Assembly (NCBI GenBank): GCA_047495785.1
Contig: JBLDXI010000032.1
Coordinates: 4,278,001 to 4,342,000, forward strand
Length of the DNA: 64,000 bases
Direction of reading: 5' to 3'
DNA from: Lepidodermella squamata
Taxonomy: Eukaryota > Gastrotricha
Below, piece by piece: positions 1-9,894 of this stretch. Position 1 is the first letter of the stretch, and every line of letters starts with the position of its first letter. The notes under the pieces were generated by a model. The model was not told the origin of the DNA. It was given only the letters and a program-made list of their open reading frames with translations, and made no database searches. The position numbers were made by a program, and so were the translations under genes.

Positions 1-1031
1 AAACGAAAAGGAAAGAGGTGAAAACAAATTAATTTTCAAATTTATACTATCATTCATAGGCACGAATAAAAACTGTTGTGAATAAAGCGTGAGTGCTGAG
101 GTATAGATGAGTCCCAGGGCCGGAAATGCGTGTCAGCGGGCATCATAGCATATTCGTCACGTAGTAGTAGTGCTATACGTGCAAAGCCTGAAAGCATAAA
201 GATGCTTAAAAGCGGCGCAGAGCTGAGTTTACTATTACACGAAAATCACGCGAGTCATGAAATGAATTAGGTATAAAGTATACAAAATGCCCGCTGCGAG
301 CATTAGCTAGTACTCTGCGGCAACAGCTAAAATCGATTTTTCAGAATTGCAAAATGGGGACAAGATCGATAGCGAGAATTTTCACCGGGCGTTTATATTG
401 CTACATATTAAGGCAATTTCGTTATTATTTATCGCGTGTGTAAAGAATAAAGCGGCTGAGGTCTCAGGTCAGCTGCTACTTATGTGGCGAAAAGTAGCAG
501 ACTCATCTCACATTTGTATTTGCCAGCGTGAAATTACTACTAGCTGTCTTTACTACACGCGGTTACAAGTGCAGCTGCAGAGCGCGCGCGTGATGAAGCA
601 GTCCCAGAGCAAACAATCACGCGCTTCACTCTGCAGATAACACTATAAGAGTATACCTATGTCTATTATACGCCAGAGAATGTCACGAGTTCACGAGCAG
701 TATGCAGTATGTATGTAGCAATAATTATTGAATAATCTTGAATAATTTGTCATCATTGATAACCATAAAATAATGGTATAACAATTTTTTTTCAAAATTT
801 CGCAGATTTTAAAGGTGCTGACTTCGGAGATTTGATAAGATTGACAGCGTTAAAATTAAATGATAATATCCAAGCGCATATTTTTTCAATCAGCAGCAAA
901 GGCTAATGGAGCGGCCCAAGAAAAATTGAATTGTCAGAGTCCTTTACGCCCGGCTTGGTTTCACCCATGTAAACATGAGTCGAAAAACATTTCAATAATA
1001 CAAATCGACGGAAAAACTCATCCGCATAAAA
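1..1031. other. Intergenic stretch upstream of the nAChR-like gene
   Basis: About 1 kb, AT-rich, with scattered short open frames that start without good context and resemble nothing. I see no gene. The last few hundred bases should hold the promoter and 5' leader of the receptor gene starting at 1032; no convincing TATA or trans-splice site can be singled out. Confidence 0.5.
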
Positions 1032-3645
1032 ATGGCTGCGTTGTTGCTTGCTGTTAATTTTTTGCTGGTGTTAAGTTTTGCCAACTCTCAGGCGCCGACA
1101 ATGAAAGCTATGAATCAGGCTGCCATGGCGCAGAAGTTTGCCGCAGGTAAGAGGCTCTTCGCTGTTTTGTGCCCCAAATGAGTAAATAATCGAAATAGGC
1201 GACATGCATTCACTGCTACGACGCATTTTCACGCATTACGACAAAGAAGTGATGCCTACAAGGCAGGTTTTATAACGCATCTCGTTGTCAATTTGCTATA
1301 ATTTGGCTATAATAATTTTGCCAGACCAGTATTTGTGCATCTCGATGTCCTTCTGCTACGAGTAAAGTCAACCGTCGAAAAAGAGGTTGGCTATGCTTTA
1401 TATCCCTTAGTTATTCGATTTACCGAAGTGAATTTCGCAGGGAATTTTCGAGTCAGTCATCGCCCTTTTCGTCAACTGGCATGACAGGAGGATGGTTAGT
1501 TGAATGTATTTCAGGCGCATGTTACATTTTAAGCTCTTGACCAGGTTTGGAACCCGGCTCAATACGATAATATCTCACTGCTAGCATTCGATTCAGAAAA
1601 GGTCTGGTTACCAGACATTGCGGTAATTTAAGCCACAAGCATGGATGTCAATAGATCCAATTAATTTTTAATTTTCAAGCTGACCAACTCTGCAGATCAC
1701 TTGTATTCGATTTCCAGAGATTTTCGTTTTGTTGTACGCGTTACAAACGATGGCCAACTAAAATATGTTCCTACAGGTGAAAATTCAATATATTTTCTAA
1801 AGATTCCCTCATGCGCTAATCTATAGGCACTGCGAGGACGTGGTGTCAGCTGAGATTGCTGACGTTTCCTTTCGATTTGCAAACATGTTCGCTGGAGTTC
1901 GAATCTTGGTCCTTGGAATCTGACACTCTACAGGTTAACGATTTAATTTTCGATATAATTTCGTCCGTAAATTTCATTTTCTATTTAGTTTGATACTAAG
2001 GGCCACCTTGTTGTAGACCCATCTTTTGGTATGATGGATTTCCAAGTCGATATCAAACCTAACTAATTTTGTTCACAGGATCTAATGAGTGGCACCTTTG
2101 TAGCTACACCTCAACGGTAAGGGTATCGTTCTTGTTTTGAGACGGATAGTTTTATAGTTGATTTTCTGTTAGATATACAACCACACTTACGAATTCACCG
2201 GCGAAACATTTGCCAGAATCCGTTTCGATTTCACGGTATTTATACGATACAATTTCTCGAATATAAAACCACGCTGAGTTTTAGGCTCGTCGGAAATCGA
2301 CTTTCTACATGCTCAATATAGTATTCCCATGTGCAACGCTCTCCCTCATTCAATTGCTGGTCTTCGTAATTCCTTCCTCGGAAACGACCTGCGATCGAAC
2401 CGGCTTCGGTACCACCAACTTGCTAACTCTAGTCGTGTTTCAGACAATCGCAACTGAAGAAATGGTAAGAAGATCGAACTCATAACACTATATTTCTGTT
2501 GATTCGTGCTCTTCTTTCAGCCGAAAACAAGCGATGCTGTGACCTCGTTATCCAAGTACATAATTGCCCTCATCATCTTAGCCTCGTTCGGCATTTTCGA
2601 ATCGGTCATGGTCGATCGAATGCTCCGTGTAGTCGCTGAACCGCCACCCGGTTGGGCAATCTCGATCACCAGTCTGATACCAATTATGTGGCGTGACAAA
2701 GATTCGATCAAACCTGAGAGCTGCACTGATGTACTTACCATATCAATTTTATTTGATCGGAAAATCTTGAAACTTTTCATTTAGGAAATACTTTCGAAGC
2801 ACCTCCATTCGATGAGCAAGCGGAATGAATCGACTGCTTTCAGACAATCTAGAGACTCGACGGGACGATCATCTACTGGGAAGAAGATCAAAGGTGATGC
2901 GAAGAGCATGTTTTCACGGTTAATGCTGCGTCTGCCACGATTGAAAAAAATCAAGAAGAATCGCGTAGAAAACTCGAAATACCGCGACTTTTTCGAGCAC
3001 GCAAATGAAGCGAATTCATCGCCGGATTGGGCTCAAAGATTGAGGAAGCCGTCAATATCTCGCCCCGCTACATGCGACAGCTTGAATGCCTTAACCGATG
3101 AGCCTGTTAATGAAGAGCCTGTTGTTGGATCAGATGGACTGATCGGTGAGTCGAAGAGTGACAAAGGCTCAACTGCCGAGTCTGAATTCGAGAAGGACGA
3201 CTTGTATCTACCGCCCAGACGACGTAGCAACAGTCGTGGAGGGGCCGGTCGGCGTGTATCTCGAATGCCTAGTTCTCGCTATTCGGGCTCTCGGGCCTCG
3301 GAAATTCGCGAACGAGCTTCGATTAATTTCCGAGGCTTGCCTGAATTGGACGATGATGAGCTGCCTGAAACGCGTTCGCAGCTCGAAGCAACCGTTGCGC
3401 GACCGTCAATTCTTAGCAAGCCGCTTGATCAGCGACGCTTGGCCTATGCCAAGCGGCGGCTGTACCATCAGCGAAACGCCCTGTTATGGGCTGAAATTGT
3501 CACTCGAATCGACATTATTTCATTCATCATCTGCACAACTTGCGCCGTCGTTATTCCGGCAATTTTGTTCGCGCCTTTGGTCTCGGATTCCGAATGTCCG
3601 GAGAACAAAGATAATAACCAAACATACACTGGCCCAGACGGCTAA
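1032..3645 (+). CDS. Nicotinic acetylcholine receptor-like Cys-loop channel subunit
   Basis: Subunit of a pentameric ligand-gated ion channel of the plasma membrane. Thirteen exons close in one 655-aa frame: 1032-1146, 1199-1262, 1325-1385, 1441-1494, 1545-1622, 1680-1776, 1827-1933, 1989-2028, 2079-2116, 2173-2235, 2285-2464, 2521-2730, 2785-3645. A signal peptide starts at the first ATG. Visible are loop D-A motifs (VWNPAQYDNI, VWLPDIALTNSA), a canonical Cys-loop with 13 residues between cysteines (CQLRLLTFPFDLQTC), TM1-TM3 in exons 11-12, and TM4 at the end of exon 13. Loop C has no vicinal cysteine pair, so it would be a non-alpha-type subunit. TM2 keeps the 9' leucine and an acidic-basic pair (DR) before it, in favour of a cation pore. 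The TM3-TM4 loop is about 240 residues, rich in Ser and Arg. Intron 2 appears to use a GC donor. Subtype not assigned. Confidence 0.9.
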
Positions 3646-3941
3646 CATTACCTTGATCATATAGCCTGTTTATTTCTGTATTGGCAATCGAAGTTTCCGA
3701 TTCATGTCGAGATTACACGATACTAGTCTATTCAATACGTTTCGTCGTCTTTTGGCTGGGCATGCATCGCCATGTTTAATTTAAGCAGCTACTTCTTCAA
3801 TAATTGAACAAGGCGGGTAAAAGAATAAATAGTAAATAGTAATGGTACATTTGTTAAGATTGAGCATTATATTTCGGAAGGGACCTGCGGCAAACCAGCC
3901 ACTATAATTTTTGAAGTTTGAATTCATTAGTTAGACCGAGG

Positions 3942-6715
3942 ATGAATTTGCCCTCGAATAACCTGCTAACAGCTTTGATTTTGATGCTCGGTCGAATTGA
4001 TTTGGCCCTAGGTCAATGTACTCCCACCTGTAACATCAATCGTAAGATTACTGAATTGATTACTGAAACTTCATCAAAGTTCAAATTTTAGCATCGAGAA
4101 ACTGCCCGTCTGGCTACGTTTATAACTCATGCTACGACAGCTGTTATCTTATCAATACGTAGGTATACTTCGATTGAAGGTAAAAAATAATAATTTTTCG
4201 GTTCAGAGCTGCAACTGCGTATCAGACTGCTCTGCGAGCATGCATGAAAGTTGGGGCACATTTCTTCGTGCCAAATAGTCAGGCGGAACTTGGCAATATT
4301 ACGGCGCAACTCTCGACTTCGAACGAATTCTACATCGGTTTACAAGATTGGGCCAGGCGAGGTGGCGGAGGGTCCCTCTGGCCATTTTCCTCAGGCTACG
4401 TAGCTGACAATGGTAAAGATTTTTCCAAACGGGGCGAGGAATATCGTCAATAGTGATTTTTAGATAGAATTTTCAACTGGATGGACGGTTCAAAGCCTAG
4501 CATTTCAGCTTTGACAATCACGAAAAACACCACAAACAACCTTTTCTACGATAAATCAAAGCCGTGGCTTGCGTGGACAGATGTACCGGCAGCGTCTAGC
4601 TTCACTGTTGCCCTGAAATTTGTCAGTGGAAATTGGGCACTCATAGCGGAGAGTGATTTCTCAAGAACCAAGGGTTACATCTGCGAATACTCAACAGCTT
4701 GCGCTAGTTGCCCGGCTGGTTGGGTCAAATACATCGACCAGTGTTTTATTTTCAGTACGACCGATTTTACCTCCAGCGCGGCATACAACTACTGCAAGTC
4801 GACTGATGCAAATTCTTACGTTTGGGTGCCTAGGACGGAGGCCATGTTGGTTTATCAGCGAATGAGGACCAACGAATTTTCGAAGGAGATGTGGCTTGGA
4901 ATTTATAGAAAAAGTATGTGGTCATGAATCTTCTTTCTTCTTTCATTGAAGGCTGTTTTATTTGGCGCGTTGCAGGTCAGAGATGGATATGGGCAGACTT
5001 GAATGACACAATTTTGGCCAGCGAGCCGTGCGATATGAAAACCAGCGAACCTGAAGCTTCGGATGAGGCAATTAAATCGGTCAGCTCGATCAAATTTTAA
5101 TTTATCATAACTATGCTTGAAAAAAAGTTGTTTTCGCTTTTGAAAGATAAAAGGAGAAGAAAAATTAAACAAAACTTGCTGCTTGAGTAGGTTCCGGACT
5201 CGTCGACGGCAGCCGCAATTAGAGATGGTTGGGAAGGCTGGCAAGGCTCATCGAACAACAACAAAGGCGTCGGTTGCCAACAACCAGCCACACTGCAGTA
5301 TGCTGGGCTCTCAACTGTGACGGACTCCCCAGCTGTCCGCGAGCCGGCTCAGACTTCCTCAAACCCTCCTACGAGTTGCCAGGATCCGATCTGCTCGCTA
5401 AATGGTTGGATTGAGTAATTACTTCAGTCCAAAATGTGAAACTACTTTTTAGTTACTTGCCCCGTCGGTTATCAGTACAATAGCTGTTTCGATAGCTGCT
5501 ATTTCTATTCAACGTTAGTTTTTAACAGCTCTATTTTTCTGTAAAATAATTTATTTCAATAGGTCAGCAGAGCATCATTTAGTCGCGCTGCAGAAGTGCA
5601 CAGAAAATGGCGCTCATTTCTTCGTCCCGAGCTCGAAGGAGGAACTGGACGCTGTCATGAATGATGCTAAGAAGGGTAATTCCTATTGGCTGGGCCTGCA
5701 AGACTACGCACGGCGAGGTGGTGGCAGTTCAGTCTGGACCCTATCAAACGGGTTCGTCGCAGATCCGGGTAGATAGTTACACTTTTCACTGCTATTATGC
5801 GGGTGTGACTTATTGTTGACTCTTTAGATGGAATTTACAATTGGATGGACGGCATGGCTCCTGCCATCGGGCCTCGATTTACTTGGCAGTATGACGATGA
5901 CAGTTTTGGAGCTAGTGCGATGCCATGGCTGAGGTTCAGCGCTAGCCCTTTAGTCAAAACAGATTTCACGTTTTATTTGAAGTATCAAAACAACAAACAA
6001 TGGCAGGTTAGCAGCTCTGCTAACTATTCCGGACCATTCAACTACATCTGCGAATATTCTCGAGCCTGCTCGACCTGTCCCAGTGGTTGGGTCAAATTCA
6101 ACGACATATGCTTTTTATCAAAACGCGATGTAGCCGCCGATTTATGGGGATGCCGTGATAAGTGTGCGGCCGAGTTAGCAGGTGCGATCATATTCTCACC
6201 CCGAACGGAAGCACTGAACTTGTTTGCCAGAACTACGGCTAATCGTCTCGGCATCCAGTTGAGAATCGGTGTGTGGTGCTACAGTCCCCGTTTGTTTTAT
6301 TTGAAATAATGGCTTCGTTTCCTAAATTCTACATCTCATAACAGCTAATGAGCCGTGGACATGGCACTGGATTGATGGTTCACTGGTATCATCTACTAGT
6401 GATCCATTAGACGTTGTCTCGGGAGAGCCTGTGCAAAACAATTTCGCGATGTTTTGCAACCCTGAATCGGCATCAGGTGCAGCCAATATTCGTGATAATT
6501 TTGGAGGTTGGCGTAGCATCAATCACGCCTCAAACTTGCCACTATCGTGTCAGATCAATGCAACAGCTGCAACTTATGTCCTCACGACGACAACTTCGAC
6601 TACAACGACTACAACTACCACCACAACTACCACTACGACGACGACGACTGACGGAATTTTGAATATCTTGCGAGAAAAGAAAATACCAATTGTAGAGTAT
6701 CGGGTCAATGGCTGA
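3942..6715 (+). CDS. Secreted protein with four C-type lectin-like domains
   Basis: Predicted 739-aa secreted lectin-like protein. Ten exons join in frame: 3942-4041, 4092-4158, 4207-4412, 4464-4913, 4976-5079, 5191-5404, 5453-5513, 5563-5768, 5828-6268, 6345-6715. Exon 1 gives a signal peptide. Two units each hold two C-type lectin-like domains: the first starts with CPSGY...GAHFFVP...W, the second with CPAGWVK/CPSGWVK and ends with a C-terminal CQ. The units are an internal duplication: exons 3 and 8 are both 206 nt, exons 2 and 7 are 67 and 61 nt, exons 4 and 9 are 450 and 441 nt, and intron phases repeat. No clear EPN or QPD sugar-binding motif is visible, so carbohydrate binding is unproven. 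The tail is almost pure threonine (ACN codons, about 6585-6650), a likely O-glycosylated mucin-like stretch, with no membrane anchor. The link between exons 5 and 6 is supported by similarity of exon 6 to exon 10 (IRDGWEGW against IRDNFGGW). Confidence 0.85.
6585..6652 (+). repeat. ACN triplet tract coding polythreonine
   Basis: Imperfect run of aca/acc/act/acg codons inside the last exon of the lectin gene, coding an almost uninterrupted threonine run. Third positions vary, so the amino acid rather than the DNA repeat seems to be conserved; likely an O-glycosylation stalk. Confidence 0.85.
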
Positions 6716-6779
6716 GCTGGTATAAAATTATAATGAACGCCAAACTTGAAAAATCGGATAATTTTATTTAGTAATTTTT

Positions 6780-7418
6780 TCAAGCTTCAGCGTAAATTTG
6801 CTTCACGGTGAAAATAGCATTGTTCCGTCGAAATATTGAGCTTCTAAGCCAAAGCTTGTAACCCATCAAGACGTCCATTATTGAATAAACTAACAGCGAT
6901 AAAAGTCCGACGATTGTTGTAGCTGACATGAGAATCACTGCTACTTCAAATCCGACCGGTAGCTGGCAGTCTGTGATTTCCTTTCCTGCCTTATTTTTCG
7001 CCTCTGATCTTATCTTGTTGAGTTCGATTACAGCCTTTCGACAGCCCGTTGAGAGAAAGCAGTAGGCAGCAACAATGAGAACGGTCGAGCTGAATAGAAT
7101 CAGGAACATGAGCGTATTTGAAAGATGAAGTTCCAGGTACGGCCACAAGCCTTCTTTCGACCATCGACTAAGAGGTTTCAGCTTCGTTTCAATTGCTATA
7201 TTGAACGGCGAGCCACAAATATCGCACAACACTCGCCCCGAAATATGTTGAGCATTCGGTAGTTGTTTTTCGAGACATCGCTTGTGCACGTGAGATTGGC
7301 TGCCTTTACATAGACATATGTCAGAAAAGAAATCTCGTCCAGCTATCTCATTTACATCCACAGCCTCGAGGCAGTATCGACACATCAAATTGTCATCGGC
7401 CTCCGAATCTTCGTCCAT
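6780..7418 (-). CDS. Membrane RING-CH (MARCH-type) E3 ubiquitin ligase
   Basis: Single-exon 212-aa protein. Near the N-terminus it has a C4HC3 RING-CH (RINGv) zinc finger: C-x2-C (CRYC), C-x-C (CLC), H-x2-C (HKRC), C-x2-C (CDIC). Two hydrophobic membrane segments follow, about residues 105-135 and 155-185, the standard MARCH plan: a cytosolic E2-binding finger on a two-pass anchor that ubiquitinates membrane proteins. The first ATG is at 7418; the open frame runs further upstream to 7472 but without ATG. It lies 77 bp downstream of a second gene of the same plan on the same strand; the two are clear paralogues. The exact MARCH subgroup cannot be told. Confidence 0.85.
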   Translation of the reverse strand: MDEDSEADDNLMCRYCLEAVDVNEIAGRDFFSDICLCKGSQSHVHKRCLEKQLPNAQHISGRVLCDICGSPFNIAIETKLKPLSRWSKEGLWPYLELHLSNTLMFLILFSSTVLIVAAYCFLSTGCRKAVIELNKIRSEAKNKAGKEITDCQLPVGFEVAVILMSATTIVGLLSLLVYSIMDVLMGYKLWLRSSIFRRNNAIFTVKQIYAEA

Positions 7419-7495
7419 TTCGAACTTCACTTCAGGAGCGAGAAAATTTTCACCAAGCAGCAATATTTTCAAGTTGGATTTTTTATTTAATTTAT

Positions 7496-8320
7496 TTACA
7501 CTAAATGGTGTGTTTCTCGGTGTTCACGTTGCTTCATTTGAAAAATTGCTGAGAAACCTGTTTTCATGGCCTCCTTATCATTATTCTGATCAGGTTCTTT
7601 GATGTCAGATTCACTCGGGATCGGATTAACTAACACCAACTTTGCAACAGGAGGGGAAATGAAAGAAATGATTTCAACTGTTCGATTGAGAGCCTGGCAC
7701 CTGAGGCGCCATTTTAGTGTCAGTTTGTAGAATTGGAAAACTGCAAATACCAACCAGAAAAATAGCGTCAGACTGAGGCATATCCACAACGCCCCATGCC
7801 AGTCTGGAGGTTCAGGCTCGCCTTCAAGCGCGATATAGGGCTTGCCACTCAGCGAATCGATTCCTAGCTGTCCGGTCCATATGCCAACAAAAAAAAGCAA
7901 AGAGCTGATAACGAGGGAAATAGCGACACCAATTAGGTTCCACCAGGTAAGTTCAGGAAATCGACAGAAACTGCTCCGTTTTACGTTGCCGAGTCGTGAG
8001 ATGTTATAAGGAGCTTTACAATGCTCGCACGCTACTGCGATGAGGCTTGATCGCGAAGTCGGATTCTCAGCTCTGAAGAGTAGCTTTTCCTCCAAGCAGT
8101 GCTTGTGCGCGACCACGCCTCGGCACAAGCAAATGTTGACGTACAAATCATCATGTTGATTCTGCGACGATGAGCAAATACTGCAAAATCGTATTTTTGT
8201 TGTGCTTTGACAAGCAGCCTCCAATCGATTGCTTGCATTTAGGTTTCCATTGCTAATTTCGAATGCATTGTTAGTGCGAATCTGAAGAAGTCGTGTATTT
8301 TTCGAGTCTTCTTCGGCCAT
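7496..8320 (-). CDS. Membrane RING-CH (MARCH-type) E3 ubiquitin ligase, paralogue
   Basis: Single-exon 274-aa protein starting at the ATG at 8320. It has a RING-CH finger (CSIC, CLC, HKHC, CEHC, giving C4HC3) at about residues 45-105 and two membrane segments, about 125-155 and 180-205, followed by a cytoplasmic tail of roughly 70 residues. The predicted role is ubiquitination of membrane cargo from an endosomal, ER or plasma-membrane location. It is the upstream member of the close pair; an AATAAA-rich stretch lies immediately behind its stop, inside the 77-bp gap to the next ATG. That allows either two very compact genes or an operon-like unit resolved by trans-splicing; neither can be proven here. 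Confidence 0.85.
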   Translation of the reverse strand: MAEEDSKNTRLLQIRTNNAFEISNGNLNASNRLEAACQSTTKIRFCSICSSSQNQHDDLYVNICLCRGVVAHKHCLEEKLLFRAENPTSRSSLIAVACEHCKAPYNISRLGNVKRSSFCRFPELTWWNLIGVAISLVISSLLFFVGIWTGQLGIDSLSGKPYIALEGEPEPPDWHGALWICLSLTLFFWLVFAVFQFYKLTLKWRLRCQALNRTVEIISFISPPVAKLVLVNPIPSESDIKEPDQNNDKEAMKTGFSAIFQMKQREHRETHHLV

Positions 8321-9894
8321 TATCAAAGCTTTATATTAAACGTAAATGTTTATTATCTCTATTTCAGGTTATTGAGGCCAAAAGTTGTTTATGCAAGGCA
8401 CGTTTCAACTTCGCTATAATCGGACTTGAGTTGAAATGAATAATTTAGATTTGCCATTCGTTAAACTATTATACCATAGTTTATATCGTAGTTTTCTCAT
8501 TCGATTGCAAATAAATTTTATGTCTATTCCTCCAAGCCTGATACGCAACAGAATTCTGCGGTGTATGTTGGAGTTCTGAAAGCTGAGGTGAGGTTGATTT
8601 TGCTCAATCAATCAGGGAAGCAGGGAAAGCAGAAATGTTTACAGCACACCTTATTGGCATATTAATATGGGTGTCTTTTTATTTCGGGAAGCTCAGGTGT
8701 AGGCACCGAATGACAGATTTTTTATGTAAACACCAGAGGTTTTCGGGTAACGAAGTCTTCTACACAGCTCCAAATTTTCATTTCAAGATGGGCTTCAGAA
8801 GTGAGCGACCTGAAAATTTGGGGTGAATAAAAAAAACACACCCAATGAATGAACGTTCAGGCACGTGCCCCACAATAATAAATCAATAAAGCAAAAAAGT
8901 TTAAGCACATCAAACATTTTAGTAGTAATTTCAGGCTTGAAACAAACGTCACTGAAGAGTTCTGCTGACCACAGAACGAAACCGGTCTGACACAAGTCGT
9001 TTCACACTGAAATAATTATCTTATTCATGGAAAATACCCAGTCTCTTGGCGACAGTGTAGGTACTACAGTAGAATAGTAGGTTTTTTATTTATTTTCATT
9101 AACAATTTTTTAAATTAGCGGTGATCAAATTTATTTTTCATTTTTTAATCTTCAATTGTTTCAATTTGGGGGGCAAGCCCCCCAACCCCCTACCTCTCAT
9201 TTTACCAAGTTGTTGACGAGCGCTACATGGCGGGCAGAGAGATTTCTTGATTCTCTTAGTCACATGGCAGAGGCATCTTCGTCTACGCTTGTACAATACA
9301 TTCGTAGGGAATGATTTACCTAAATGAATAATTAAGATTTGCAATTCCACGTAGAGCTCTCAACATTGGGATTATGCTCGATAAATACATAGATAAATTC
9401 GTTAACTGATAACTGATATATATCATATCAACTGATTATACCATAGTTTACACCGTATTTTTCTCATTCCATTGAACATTTTATCGAGATTTTAAAATGC
9501 CCGGCATTATTGTTTTACAACTCTTACCTCTACCTGATCATCTTATACATATGCGCGAATATGCCTTGCATTGATATTCGAAGTGCTTCAGAGTCCCTCG
9601 AGAGAGTTGTAAAACTTAATAGATCACGTGGCAGCAAATGCACACATCGATTGCATCAAGCCCGCCGAGCTTCGATCGGTGCCTGAAAAAGCTCACGCAT
9701 AAAGCTCGTTTCCTTCCTCAGCCCACTAGCGCAACTCGCATTCACAGTACTGCGTGAAAGAAATTATTTCATATGATTGCGGATTGTGTTTTTTTCCAAT
9801 ACCTATAGTATGCCTATAGTATACCTGTTCGTTATAAATGAAGTTCTGAATTAACCAACCAGCAACCAGCCATGGGCAATTTGACTCTAATAGC
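8321..9894. other. Intergenic region with a split direct repeat
   Basis: About 1.6 kb without a supported gene. Two blocks that lie together at 8435-8507 recur at 9322-9347 and 9429-9474, separated there by about 80 bp. The rest is AT-rich and unremarkable; the final part should contain the promoter of the gene at 9895. Open frames on both strands here do not resemble proteins. Confidence 0.5.

Noticed and set aside
347-640. Open frame of 97 codons on plus strand
   Set aside because: No signal, family motif, good start context or splice logic; composition like the surrounding intergenic DNA.
5100-5190. Stop at 5098-5100 as the end of a separate two-domain lectin gene
   Set aside because: A donor at 5080 and acceptor at 5190 restore a long frame whose product matches the end of the fourth lectin domain, so a single gene fits better.
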